Part shown: positions 1-10,174 of the stretch, piece after piece
Layout of the letters: the number at the start of each line of letters is the position of its first letter
How positions within the stretch are numbered: position 1 is the first letter of the stretch
Source of the DNA: Prostheceraeus crozeri
Taxonomy: Eukaryota; Platyhelminthes; Polycladida; Euryleptidae
Length of the DNA: 64,000 nt
Assembly: GCA_907163375.1 (NCBI GenBank)
Contig: CAJQUW010002096.1
Coordinates: 310,001-374,000, forward strand
Reading direction: 5' to 3'
Notes under the pieces: model-generated
Database searches by the model: none
Told to the model about the DNA's origin: nothing
The model's input: the letters and a program-made list of their open reading frames with translations, nothing else
Position numbers and translations under genes: made by a program

Positions 1-75
1 AGGATGATGAGGTAAAGTGTGCGAGAAAATTTTCTTCTTCTTGAGGATTAGAACGGACATAACGAATTTGTGCAA

Positions 76-594
76 TCAGACGACCGCGCAATTGATAGAC
101 ACTAAATTCCCTAACATGGAACGCATGCTTTCTAAGAATGATGTTATGTCCACAGTAGGTGTTGTTGGCGTGATATCATACACACGTGCATGGCCATTGA
201 GTGCGCTTTCGCTGAGACTAACAGTTCCATAGTTATTATGCATATTCATCTCACTATTTGTATTATGTACATTCATATGCTGTCGAAATCTACTTATAGA
301 GTTATACGTTTTGCCACACCGAGAGCAGTATTGCATAAAGTTTTGTATGTTAGTTGAAGCGCTGGTTGTTGGCTTAGAAGTAGATCTATTTTGATTATTT
401 GAATTTGACTCTGTTATGCCATCATTCGGTTTATTATTGCATACAAGTTTATGCCTCTTAAGATTATCCATCCTATTCGTCTTATATGGAAACTTGCTAC
501 ATTGATACGTTTTTCCTAACTTACAAAATTTTTCATGACGTTGCAAATTGCCAATGAGAGTGAACACTTTTCCACACTTGGTACAGACAACCAT
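76..594 (-). CDS. C2H2-type zinc-finger protein, 172 aa, single exon
   Basis: An intact 172-codon frame starts at an ATG on the minus strand (592-594). Three finger-like modules are visible. Residues 4-24 read C-x2-C then H-x4-C (CTKCGKVF...RHEKFC). A second module near residues 32-52 lacks the usual second Cys. A third, near residues 90-109, is a good C2H2 finger (YCSRCGKTY...QHMNVH). A Ser/Thr/Asn-rich linker separates fingers two and three. The tail after finger three is low in charge and ends hydrophobic. A TATA box lies 32 nt upstream of the ATG, so the 5' leader must be very short. DNA or RNA binding is inferred from the fingers only; the target is unknown. It sits tail-to-head with the next minus-strand gene and could belong to an unidentified element rather than the host. 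Confidence 0.65.
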   Translation of the reverse strand: MVVCTKCGKVFTLIGNLQRHEKFCKLGKTYQCSKFPYKTNRMDNLKRHKLVCNNKPNDGITESNSNNQNRSTSKPTTSASTNIQNFMQYCSRCGKTYNSISRFRQHMNVHNTNSEMNMHNNYGTVSLSESALNGHARVYDITPTTPTVDITSFLESMRSMLGNLVSINCAVV

Positions 595-625
595 GATTAT
601 TGATGAGGATTGAAATTAGCAAGCC

Positions 626-673
626 CTTATATACATCCACCATCTAATGACGTCAGCGTCATCACCAGCCAAT
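626..673 (-). promoter_or_regulatory. Core promoter of the zinc-finger gene: TATA, CRE, CCAAT
   Basis: On the minus strand TATATAAG lies at 626-633, 32 nt before the ATG at 594. A palindromic cAMP-response-type site, TGACGTCA, lies at 648-655. A CCAAT motif (plus orientation) lies at 669-673. The spacing fits a TATA-driven RNA polymerase II promoter with an activator site just upstream. The motifs are read directly; their use is inferred. Confidence 0.55.
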
Positions 674-760
674 ACCATATGTTCCGATCTGTTGTAAAGA
701 GAAAACACATACAATTTCAACAATTATTTTTTTTAAAATAGAAGAAAATAGAAGTCAAAG

Positions 761-3215
761 TTACAGTTTAACGCATTTGACAATACCACTATGGTATAGT
801 TTTAGGTGACTGCAGCTGTCACTACAGCCACCCAAATCGTCCATCCTCGTAAGGCGCACTCTTCTGATGCCATTTTGGAAACACTCGAGGTGCACAAGCG
901 TTTCTTTGTTATGCTGTTGGCTGGGGGTTACTTGGGAGGCCAACAGGAGGTTTGATTGAGTAATATTTCTTAGAGACTCAATCAAACCTCTATTGTCCTC
1001 CTTCAACTTCACCTCGCGGGCCTCAACCTCCTTTAGGCGCTCTTGGCAACTACGGAGTTGTACCTCAACGTCTTGTACCTCTTCTACTGTCGCGTCGAGA
1101 TCGACATTGTACTGTCGAACAGGGAGAGCAGCTGGAGGTGCGAGCACAGCAGCGTGAGGGGAAGGATCTGCGGCTGGGATCGGAGAGGAAGGAGCTGCGG
1201 CTGGGATCGAAGAGGAAGGACGCAGTGGAGATAACGGAGCCAGTGTCATCATCGGTGATAATGGAAGGCGCACACTCCACCTCGGAGAAGACCGGATGTG
1301 GCTGAATGACACCTCCTCCTGAGATGCACACATCGCGGAGTCCTGTAATCGAAAGAAACAATTGTTTATCATCTATTTAGCATTTTACCATTGATGAGAT
1401 ACAAAAGTGAATTTCTCTTACCTCCGGCTGGATTGTGACCTTCTGACCGGTTCCAATCTCTCTCTCTCTCTCACGGAGCAACGAGTCATTCTAAAAGATA
1501 AATCAATCTATTACAAACAAAAAACATATTTTAATAGAAAATTCTGTACTCATGCAGTTGACCAACTTTGATACTTACATTTGTAACAGGATCATCATCC
1601 TCATCGGAAGAAGATGTCGGGGAAGAAGTCGCTGACGAAGTTTCCTCATCAGATGAAGTCGCTGACGAGGTTTCATCGTCCTCTGATGAAGACTCCCGAA
1701 TCGAATAAGGCTTTTCCTCGTTATCTTCCACCGATGTACTCGTCGCTGGCGTCGAAAGGAAACTTCGATGCTTCCTGAGGGACAGCGATCGCACAACCTG
1801 CAGAGAAAAATAAGATAACATGTTCGCAACTCATTGAGAAGCATACATGTTCTTGAAAATACTTCATGCATTGAGAAATATTATTGACAAATAATTAAAC
1901 AATGACACTTACGGGACTAGGAAGACACTTCTTCTCCGGTGTAGGCAAACGGGGTATACTGTTCACACCTGTAAACAGCTGAAGAAAAGATCATATTCAA
2001 TTCCACATAAAGAGCTAATGAATAACTTTAACACTTACACTTCTCAAGCATTCAGCCGCTTTCTCCTCTTCAAAACTGACACAAGTCTGTTGAGGCAACT
2101 CACTCTGAAATTTTGTGACAATGTTGAAATGCTTTTTACATGGTAGAATAATTAATGGAGTAAATGTATTCTCACATTTTTAGTGACGATCTTTTTTTGA
2201 ATTAAGACTTGGTCTTCTTAGGAGGACCCAAGTAGCACAAACTCCTTACATACGTTGGTCCTACATTGGTCCTTTGAATGTTACATTGGCTTTCAGTGGC
2301 TTTCGTTAGCCGACATAAGCCAACATAGGTCCAACGTTTGTATCTCTCCATTGGTTTCGAAAATTGGTTGGCTTGGAGTTGGCTCACACTGGCCATCTTA
2401 ATCCTTTAATGAGCCAACGTGAAATGAAAATGTAGATTGCCATCTTCGAGCCAATGATGGACCATTAATGGTAATTTTGACTGAAAGGCTAGATGAAGGT
2501 TGAATAAAGTGCATAGGAAGAAAAAATTATCATGGAACATACTCTATTAGCGTTGCTCTATTATTGTTTTATTACAATATTTTAATGGATATATAATTCT
2601 GAATCAGATTAAATTATCGATAAACACATGGGTTGTAGATGACGCTGAATGACGCTGGCATCTCATCATTATCCTGAAATGTTTAAACGATATATGTTTT
2701 TATGCATAATGGACCAATAATTAATTCATTCGGTTTTAAGAAGCTATCCTTTGAAGGTATTATGTATGATTGGCAGAACTCACCTCAAAATCCCTTAAGG
2801 TGTCATCGATGAACTGTCGTGACTTGGGGGCTTTCTTTGGGACTCGGGACTTGACGGGTTTCTTTATTGCCGTAGGCTCATCAACCTGTGAAAGGACACC
2901 TTCCATCGGCCTCTCCTTTTGAAATAACCGCTCCAACCTCCTCTTTTCAGCCTTTGAGGTGAGGTTGATGCCCTTCCTCCCCTTTTGCTGAGCACATGGT
3001 GTATGCTTTTCAATGAATGCCTTAGAGGCTTCGGTATTAACCTTTTCATTACTCCGTTTATATGACTTGCAAGTTAGGCAGTACAGATACGTACAGTCAC
3101 TTTTGAAGATGCAGTTCTTGTGACCGCTCTTATTAGCATGTCGAACGGGTAATTGACATGTTTCACAGAAGTGAAAAATTAGGCGTTGTCGTGCAAGACT
3201 CTCTTGTCGGACCAT
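761..3215 (-). CDS. Spliced gene, about 477 aa: Cys/His-rich N-terminus, acidic Ser-rich middle, C-terminal coiled coil
   Basis: I infer six coding exons on the minus strand: 2784-3215, 2039-2104, 1913-1978, 1579-1797, 1422-1490 and 761-1342. Each junction has a GT donor (mostly GTAAGT or GTGAGT) and a pyrimidine-rich AG acceptor. Every intron is phase 0, and the joined frame stays open to the stop at 761. The predicted start is the ATG at 3215, two bases into its exon (MVRQESLARQ). Exon 1 has a Cys/His cluster (FCETCQLPVRH, then CLTC) suggesting a zinc-binding module, followed by a Lys/Arg-rich stretch. Exon 4 is Ser/Glu/Asp-rich. The last exon has Pro/Ala repeats and then a heptad-like coiled coil (VDLDATVEEVQDVEVQLRSC and onward). 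I do not recognise the family. Four introns are only 60-115 nt, unlike the kilobase introns of the gene at 57-64 kb. Confidence 0.55.
2205..2480. repeat. Possible MITE or low-copy repeat inside an intron
   Basis: This part of the 679-nt intron is rich in repeated TTGGCT/GCCAAC and TTGGTCC words and begins with ACCCAAGTAGCACA, a sequence style seen at ends of short non-autonomous transposons. I could not define clean terminal repeats or a target duplication. Its GC-richer texture differs from the flanking intron. Confidence 0.25.
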
Positions 3216-3854
3216 CTCTATAGAGGAAAAAAAATTGATTAGAATTTTATCTCTTATTAAATGAGAACTCATTTATATATCATCAACAAAACTCTATGAA
3301 GTACTACCTTGATATTGAATAAATCTGAGAAAGAATTGAAATCTAAAGTTGAACTTGAAACCGAAAGTCGAAAGTTTAATTTTCATTCGAAAACGGTTTG
3401 CTCATAGAAAGAGTTGAAATTTGCAAGTAGCTGTCTTGAAATTATTTAATTTCGAAATTGATTTAATGGAATGAAAGTGAAATTTCGAAAATTTCAACCA
3501 ATTCTCAATTTGTTTAATTAAACAAGCTTGAATTTTATACATCTGTTAGCAGATGACAGACTGAATATTTAAAATGGATAAAGGCTTTATTTAGGTATCT
3601 TTTATTTATAAACAAACTGTGAAAATCTTGTTGATTTAAATACACTTACATTTAAACTGATATATTCATGTCTCTCGCTCAATGACTTAATTTAGGATTA
3701 AAAATTAAAAAAAACATGGTTAATAATGTAACATAAAGTGTTCCTATCCTAAAACCCAAGCTTCTATATTTAAAGCTATTTGGTTATAAGAACTTAATAA
3801 TGTTTCTACTCCCGAATATCCCATAAAGTAGCACAACATGGTAGTGAAACTCAC

Positions 3855-3966
3855 TTCAGAATTGTAGTATGAATCGGAGAACAGAGGAACGAAGAACGAC
3901 GTCTGCTATGGACACTGAATTATTTGAAAATGAGTGAAAATTCGTTGTGTGCAACTTCTTTATATA
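3855..3966 (-). promoter_or_regulatory. TATA promoter and non-coding first exon of the six-exon gene
   Basis: TATATAAAG lies on the minus strand at 3958-3966. Transcription would start about 30 nt downstream, near 3930. A donor (GAA then GTGAGT) ends a predicted exon at 3855, and this exon has no ATG. Splicing to the acceptor at 3218-3219 would bring in the ATG at 3215. The intron would be 637 nt and holds nothing else I recognise. Confidence 0.45.
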
Positions 3967-4216
3967 TGAAATTGACAAAACAACTATGAACAAAGACCTT
4001 ATGACATCACATCCTGGAATTGGTACGACCAAACAAAATTGATAACTCAAACAAGAAATTAAACAGCTGGTTTATTTTTAAACTTAGAAGTGGAAGTGCC
4101 ATCAAATGTGTTGAAAGATCTCTACATACAAGCATTGGAGTCAATTCCAAACATTATAAAATGATGGAATGATATATTGCTTGAAATGCTATTATTTAAA
4201 GACATATTATCATTTA

Positions 4217-4497
4217 AATTTAAAGATACCAGATGCTTGAATTGTTTAAGAAATTGTAAATTTCAAATTGCGCGCCAAAATTTAAATAATCAAATTTAAT
4301 GACGTGAACTTAAAGATATTAGATGCTTGAATTGTTTAAGAAATTGCAAATTTCAAATTGCGCGCCAAAATTTAAATAATCAAATTTAATGACGTGAACT
4401 TAAAGATATTAGATGCTTGAATTGTTTAAGAAATTGCAAATTTCAAATTGCGCGCGAAAATTTCGAAAATTCAAATTTCGCGCCAAAATTTAAATAA
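4217..4497. repeat. 90-bp tandem repeat, about three copies
   Basis: The word AGATGCTTGAATTG recurs at 4231, 4321 and 4411, a period of exactly 90 bp. Each unit includes AAATTGCGCGCC and AATGACGTGAACTT. The last copy is altered and partly duplicated around its GCGC core. Copies two and three are almost identical, suggesting recent expansion or gene conversion. No gene lies in it. Confidence 0.85.
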
Positions 4498-4514
4498 TCA
4501 AATGTAATGATGAA

Positions 4515-4570
4515 GGTTAGGGCTAGGGTTAAGGTTAGGGTTAGGGTTAAGGTTAAGGTTAGGGTTAGGG
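4515..4570 (+). repeat. Telomere-like TTAGGG block with variant TTAAGG units
   Basis: About nine six-base units of TTAGGG, with several TTAAGG variants and one CTAGGG, run in a row. This matches the common metazoan telomere repeat at an interstitial site. It is directly followed by unrelated sequence and a GC hairpin. Confidence 0.75.
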
Positions 4571-4623
4571 AAGCAAGAAGAGTATCTATGGCAGCCGGAA
4601 CCCATGGGTAAATAAATTTTCGA

Positions 4624-4638
4624 GGGCGCGAAGCGCCC
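4624..4638. other. Perfect GC hairpin, 6-bp stem with GAA loop
   Basis: GGGCGC-GAA-GCGCCC is a perfect inverted repeat set in AT-rich DNA and followed by a run of seven C at about 4653. It resembles in style the GAA-loop hairpins inside the genes of the Polinton-like element downstream, but shares no longer sequence with them. Confidence 0.6.
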
Positions 4639-4837
4639 GAGAAATTTACAGGCCCCCCCGCCGTGTATGAAGTGTATGAAGGTCAAACGTCAAGGTCAAG
4701 GTCAGGTCTAAGGTCAAGGTCAAGTGTAGAGGTTTGTATATTATGGTCATTTTTAGTTGTAAAACTTTAACTTTAAAAATTTGTAAACTTAGTCATTTTT
4801 GTAAAAAAACTTGGAATTTTTCAAGTTGCATACAAAT

Positions 4838-5140
4838 GCATACAACTAGGATTTTCTCATCAAATGGGTACATACAATATATCACTCGAATACTCTTTTC
4901 ATTCTGATTCTAATGGTGTATTTTATGACACATGTATGACATATAACTAGAGAGCTACATGCCTTTAAAGAATGGGCTAAAAACTTAGTGAATTTAAAAA
5001 TCTAACATTTGTCTGCTTGCATACAGTTGCATACAACTAGGATTTTCCCATCGAATAGGTACATACCTTATATCATTCGAATGGTCTTTTCATTCTCATT
5101 CTTATGGTGTCGTGTATGACACATGTATGATATCATCCTG
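4838..5140. repeat. Diverged direct repeat, about 100 bp, spaced 191 bp
   Basis: GCATACAACTAGGATTTT occurs at 4838 and again at 5029. Similarity continues about 100 bp to ATGACACATGTATGA in both copies, with scattered substitutions. No coding signal is seen in 4,700-5,388 apart from this repeat and AT-rich spacer. Confidence 0.7.
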
Positions 5141-5388
5141 GACTGCTACAAGCATTTTAAAATTAACAACATAACTGTTTCTTTAAAAGTTATATGTTCC
5201 TATTTATTTCAAGTTGAAGTCTTCATATTTGTTTTTTTTTGCTTCAATTCAGTTATTGAACATCATTAATTGTAGATAGTTATTCCCCTTTCCCATTCAG
5301 ACCTTAATTGAAGACCGATTTGTAAAATGATAAAACAAGTATGTTCATATATATAAATGAATATTAAATGAAAGATTAAAAAAACACA

Positions 5389-5754
5389 CTAAATGTCATC
5401 AAGGTATGGAAAGGGTACAAGTTTTTTCAAGTCCACTTGCACATGGATCCTGGTCTTTTTGGGCGCACAGGGACTGCGACGTGGTGTGTCAAGGTCAATG
5501 ATTGAAAATTCGAGAGCGGTTGTGAGGTTCCGCTCGTTCGGCTCCATTCGCATGAAGACCCATTTGGTGTGATACTTTTTCGGCGCGTTCTTCACTTTGA
5601 CAGTGACCCTTCCATACAGTGGCGTTCGCATGGACTTCTTATTCATGTGACGCATCGTCTCGATTGATACGTCACTATCATCACTCGAGTAGTCGGGCGA
5701 TGCAGGGGCTTGGGTGAACACCACCGGCTCGTTTGGTGTTGTAGATCGCTCCAT
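5389..5754 (-). CDS. Small Pro/Ser/Thr-rich then basic protein, 121 aa, unknown
   Basis: The minus-strand frame ends at 5389. Its first ATG is at 5752-5754; the frame is open upstream, but without an ATG, up to a stop. The N-terminus is Pro/Ser/Thr-rich (MERSTTPNEP) and then acidic (SSDDSDVS). The C-terminal two thirds, about residues 40-121, look globular and basic (YGRVTVKVKNAPKKYHTKWV). A TATA box lies at 5929-5936. The sequence just upstream of the ATG also reads ERTNTPP in frame, as if the MERSTTP segment had been duplicated, so a non-ATG or spliced start is possible. I do not recognise a family. Confidence 0.5.
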   Translation of the reverse strand: MERSTTPNEPVVFTQAPASPDYSSDDSDVSIETMRHMNKKSMRTPLYGRVTVKVKNAPKKYHTKWVFMRMEPNERNLTTALEFSIIDLDTPRRSPCAPKKTRIHVQVDLKKLVPFPYLDDI

Positions 5755-5928
5755 CGGAGATTGGGGAGGTGTATTGGTACGTTCCACTGGCGAAGTGGTA
5801 CGATCAGTAGTACCGTTCTCAACTGCAGCTTCCTGTTTGCGATCCGTAATGACTTGTAGATTTAAAATAATTGTAACTTGTAAACGTGAGGATTAGAACC
5901 TTTGATAAGAATTGGTACAAACCTCGGA

Positions 5929-6013
5929 CTTATATACTTTTTAAACAAAGGAAATCCTAACAGCCAATCAGAGATGTACCGAACTTCCCTAAAGAATATA
6001 TAACTATATAAAG
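5929..6013. promoter_or_regulatory. Bidirectional promoter: back-to-back TATA boxes with a CCAAT box between
   Basis: TATATAAG lies on the minus strand at 5929-5936 and TATATAAAG on the plus strand at 6005-6013. GCCAATCAG lies between them near 5961. The two TATA boxes point away from each other, one toward the 121-aa gene and the other toward the small plus-strand gene at 6118. Confidence 0.6.
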
Positions 6014-6117
6014 GATGTCATTGTTCCAAACTGTTAAGTAGTTATCCACAACGTTCCATAACAAGAAGCATGTCCTCAAAACCTTTATTCTATTTTTAAA
6101 ATGACTGTCAAGTCATT

Positions 6118-6360
6118 ATGGGAGGTCAGTTGGATATGACCGTGCATCTCTGTTGCGGCTGCAAAGTGGCCCTGTAGAAAACTTTGACTGTGACAGCACT
6201 TCAAAGGCGGAGTGGACTACCAGTGAAGTGTCCGGTACACGAGTGTGACCATGACTTTAGCAACAATCAGACATTTCATGAATGGTGTGATGACTTCCTG
6301 AAGATCATGGAGTCGCCTGAGGGACGTGATCTGTATCCATCATTTATTTTTAATGCATAA
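6118..6360 (+). pseudogene. Small zinc-finger-like gene, about 80 codons, interrupted
   Basis: Downstream of the plus-strand TATA box an ATG at 6118 opens an 80-codon frame to a TAA at 6358. It is interrupted once in its first third. It shows paired cysteines near the start (CCGC) and a C2H2-like pattern in the second half (CPVHECDHDF...FHEWC). Whether it is a decayed gene or read in another way (splicing) cannot be told here. The size and finger style resemble the other small genes of this cluster. Confidence 0.35.
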
Positions 6361-6678
6361 ATTAAACTTACATTGTAAATCTCTTGTCTTTTTCATTTTA
6401 AACATAGTTCTGGAATTGGTTTTCTTATTGGGGAGCAACTAAATCATAGCTGCACATTAAAGTTTCACATCTAAATAGTGCTACATTTAAAATAATTGTC
6501 ACAATAGTCGCAATTGAGCAAACCCATTCAAAATCAAACAACGGACGTCTATCGGTACGTACTCAAGTACTCAGAACCAAACCACACAAGTTCGATCATA
6601 GACGTTCCGAAACGCAATGTACTCAACCCAGTCTACCAAACACATGTACCTATCCAGTAAGACAGAAGTCATACAGGT

Positions 6679-6806
6679 TCCTATTCATAACACTGAATTA
6701 TACATGTACCTATCCATGTTCCTATTCATAACACTGAATTCTACATGTACCTATCCATGTACCTATTGATAACACTGAATTATACATGTACCTATCCATG
6801 TACCTA
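6679..6806. repeat. 41-bp tandem repeat, three copies
   Basis: AACACTGAAT recurs at 6689, 6730 and 6771, a period of exactly 41 bp. The unit contains ACATGTACCTATCCATGT. A partial unit lies just upstream near 6640. Confidence 0.85.
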
Positions 6807-6809
6807 TCC

Positions 6810-7421
6810 CTCGCAAGTAGGGCACAGTTTTCACTACTTCCACCGACATTGAAACAGATGCTTTGTAGGCAAATTAACTTAACAAAAACTGTTGAATATT
6901 GATTGAGTTTTTTGATTAGTGATTGCTTGACTTTTGGGCAATCTGTATTATTGTGTGCCAAAACCATGATTTATTTTGACATGATTTAATTAATCACCTA
7001 CATTTTTGATAAAAGTTAAGCTATAATTCATTGCCATTCATTTTGTCGCTTTCAAAGACGATGACTTTGATTGAGTCCATAGCTGTGTATACAGTCACTT
7101 TCTTTTGAGTCGACACCATATGTTAGGTAGTGGTAACTCCGCATTTATCAAATCCCCAATGTGCATATGCTCATTCGATTTTATTAAATGAACTCAAGGG
7201 AGATACAGGTAGTATTGTTGCCAAATGTGAGATGTGAACATATTTTTGCAGTTTCGCAGAAATTACCATGGAATTGACTGATCATGATTGTAATGCAGAA
7301 GGAATGATGGTATTTCACAGATTCTCAGTGTCATGACAGCCTTGGAGAATTAATGTTTGTTAAATAATTAGCAATTCGATGGGTTCCTATTACTTTCATG
7401 CTGAACCTCAAGAGTGTTTTC
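6810..7421. other. No gene seen
   Basis: AT-rich DNA with stops in all frames. It lies between the compact gene cluster and the left end of the piggyBac-type element. Confidence 0.5.
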
Positions 7422-7638
7422 TTAACGGTTGGAGGACAACCTGGGTGTGACACACCCAGGTGAAAAATTCAATTTCGTCTCATTTCTAAACTATTGCGAT
7501 TTAAGAGTTGAAACTTCATGACTTTGTGCGTGTAGGTGAGAGCATGTTATGACCAAAAAATCAAGCAAAACGAATAAATACTTTAGGCGCAATTGATAGA
7601 TAATAGTTAAAGGACAACCTGGGTGTAATACACCCAAG
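7422..7638 (+). repeat. Left piggyBac end with two copies of the palindromic end motif
   Basis: TTAA at 7422-7425 starts the end. CCTGGGTGT-GA-ACACCCAGG style palindromes lie at about 7439-7459, and a second copy with an AAT centre lies at 7617-7636. The second copy is itself preceded by TTAA at 7607-7610. Confidence 0.65.
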
Positions 7639-7698
7639 ATTATTGCATTCCACTGAGCAACGGCTGAGGCGAATTTTGACTTCAACGACTAAAGTACA

Positions 7699-9313
7699 GT
7701 GATTCAAGCGCTGCTGTTGACTTCGCTTCTCCCCTGGCTATTCATTGATGCTCTATTCTATCACATGGCTCTAAGTCTACCACATGGAGGTAGGCAGCCT
7801 CAGCACAACGTGCTTCACGGCGAGCCGTTCGCGATTGCCCGTGGGATTCGTCCATCGACGCCATGTGAAGCCTTCTACATGTTTACTGACTTTATTATTG
7901 ATGACATGGCAATGTACACAAATCTTCAAGCACAACGCCAAGTTCGCGAATACAATCGGGTCAATAATACTAAGAAGGTATGGAAAGTGACTGATCGGAC
8001 TGAAATGGATTCATTTGTTGGATGGTTGATTTTGGGAGGCGTTTTCAAAGCGCACTACAGGAGCACGATGGACTTGTGGTCCATTCGTGATAGCCAACCG
8101 GTGTTTCGTGCCACCATGTCACGAGATAGATTCAAGGAAATCATGAAGTTCCTACACGATTTGACGACGTAGCTCGACGCAATCGAGATGACCCCCTGGC
8201 TCCATGTCGCTATTTGTTGGAAATGTTCAATAAGAAGATACAGGAATATGTAACTGCGCCGCTGTACCTGACCGTCGACGAACAACTCCTGAATTCCATG
8301 GCTGCGTTAGATTTAGACAATACATCGCAAGCAAGCCAGGCAAGTTTGGAATTAAAATCTTCTGGCCCACCAGTTCAGGAGGCGAATATGTCTTCTCTGG
8401 AATTGTCTACATCGGCGCAAACAGCTTGAAGGAAGAAGTTGTGCAAACATGCTCTTCTCAGGCTGAGGCAATCGTGATCCATCTTACACAGCCATTCCTC
8501 AATAATGGCCGGAACATAACTGTTGACAACTGGTTTACGTCCGAGGAATTAGCAGACCATTTGCTACAGAACAATGCGACTTTGGTTGCCACTCTACGTC
8601 AAAATCGCCGCTGCATCCCGCCTATCGCGAAGGTCATCGAAGGTCGAAGTCGAGGCGATCATCGCTACTATGTATCTGGAGAAAAACTTCCGTGCAGTTT
8701 TTGGGACAAAGGCAGTAAGTCCGTGCTTCTCCTCGATACATGTACACGGGAGACTGCTGCCGCCGCGACAAATAACAGTGAGAGGCCATCTACAGTCGAC
8801 TTCTACAATCAAACGAAAAGCGGAGTGGACCTCGTAAACAAGAAGGTAAGAGGGTTTTCGGCAAAGCGAAAATGCAGACGCTGGCCAGTCGGTGCTATTT
8901 GCAACCTATTCGATGTCGCGGGTATCAATGCACAGTTCATTCATGAGCGAACCAGCGACCTCTACATGAGCCGCGTTGAATTCTTGAAAAGCGTGGGTTA
9001 CGAACTGGTTGACCAGAAAATACGCCAAAGGATTGCAAATGCCCAAAGTCTGCAAAAGCATGTTCGAAGTACGATTGAAATGCTAGGTTATACAATTCCT
9101 GTCAATCGAAACCTGAATCGTGAGTCTTGCAACCTGAACCGTGAGTCTCGCAGTCTGAATCGCGAGTCTCTGCAAAGGCAACAACGATGTCAAATTTGTA
9201 AGGCAAGCGCACACAAAAGGTCAAGGTCAGTATGCTGCTCCTGTGAGAAAGTGATTTGCATGGACCACATGTACAAGCTTTGCCCTGGATGTTTTGGACT
9301 ACCTGTCGAGTAA
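7699..9313 (+). pseudogene. piggyBac-family transposase, frameshifted
   Basis: The family cuts and pastes DNA at TTAA through three catalytic aspartates. All three are visible here: in TVDEQ near 8273, in VDNWFTS near 8523, and in KSGVDLVN near 8820. The N-terminal part matches the family's EAFYMFTDFI...MSRDRFKEIMKFL region. The C-terminal end has the Cys-rich cross-brace finger (CQICKAS...CCSCEKVIC...CPGC). The reading frame changes twice, near 8155-8175 and near 8287-8297, so the gene is a broken copy. The stretch 8426-9313 is open and well preserved. Just before the finger, the heptad NLNRES(C/R) is repeated three times (21-bp tandem unit near 9107-9170). The first in-frame ATG is at 7765. 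Confidence 0.85.
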
Positions 9314-10168
9314 TTTCCGAGTGATGTCGAGTGATTCTTTGCATTCCAACAATTAGTTCCATATCATACTGTGTTCCTTTTTTACTTCAACATAATGTGG
9401 GTTATAGCTGATAGCTAGATATCGATAAGTACTACAGTTGAATTGATTTAATCATTATTCATGTACGTATAATGTTTGCAAATTGAAATCTTGACTATTT
9501 CGAAACACAAGTGATCGTTTTTACTTTCTCGTTTTTATGTTTAGGGCATTATGTTTCACATGAATATTTGTAAGTGAATAAAAGCTATGTAATAAAGTTA
9601 GTTTTTGATATCAACACTGAAAGTGCGATTTATAGGTATTGTACTTAAATAAAGCACTTTTTCATACCAATGTGGTGTAGTACATGAATTGATATTGAAA
9701 AAACAAATCATATGCCTATTTATGGCCTACCATCACATAGAAAGAAACAATATCTATGTAGGCCTAGTGATGCAAATGGAAAATTTTGAAATTTATTTTT
9801 CGGTGATTGACGTTTCTGCCTTTGTTTGGAGACTTATATTCGTTTGAAAGGACTATGTAATGTTCAAAGACCGAAAACTTCCCTATCATCCCTGTATGTT
9901 AACTTTTGGTACCAACTGCACCTTTTCCATGTCTCTTTCAGATCTTTCCAAATAATTGTCAGACATTAATTTGATTTCAGATTTCTTTAGCTGGACTTCA
10001 GGTATCTGTCAGAAGCTCAACTTTGAAAAGATCTTGAATTCAACTGGAGATCTCCAATTCATGCGGATCATATCTGAAATTCATTTGGGCAGATCTGAAA
10101 TCGGATTGGAACTATATGTGAACCCTGAACTATGGAGGATGTGTATCTTCAGTGAAGATATCGGACAA
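9314..10168 (+). other. 3' part of the piggyBac element, non-coding, with polyadenylation signals
   Basis: AATAAA signals occur at 9577-9582 and 9591-9596, about 270 bp after the transposase stop, and fit its mRNA 3' end. The rest, up to the insertion point of the nested element, has no gene I can support. Confidence 0.5.
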
Positions 10169-10174
10169 TACGCC
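10169..10174 (+). repeat. Target-site duplication TACGCC, left copy
   Basis: TACGCC directly precedes the left inverted repeat and recurs at 30365-30370 directly after the right one. Polintons characteristically make 6-bp target duplications. The first two bases of the element after it are AG, also usual for the family. The right terminus is a few bases shorter than the left. Confidence 0.7.

Noticed and set aside
1575-1871. Arg/Met-rich frame overlapping the acidic exon
   Set aside because: It is the out-of-frame reading of the Ser/Asp/Glu exon at 1579-1797.
4217-4497. CRISPR-like array
   Set aside because: The 90-bp units are contiguous, without unique spacers, and the context is an animal genome.
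4498-4686. Frame encoding NPNPNLNPNP-like peptide
   Set aside because: It is the reverse reading of the TTAGGG-like block and its neighbour, not a gene.
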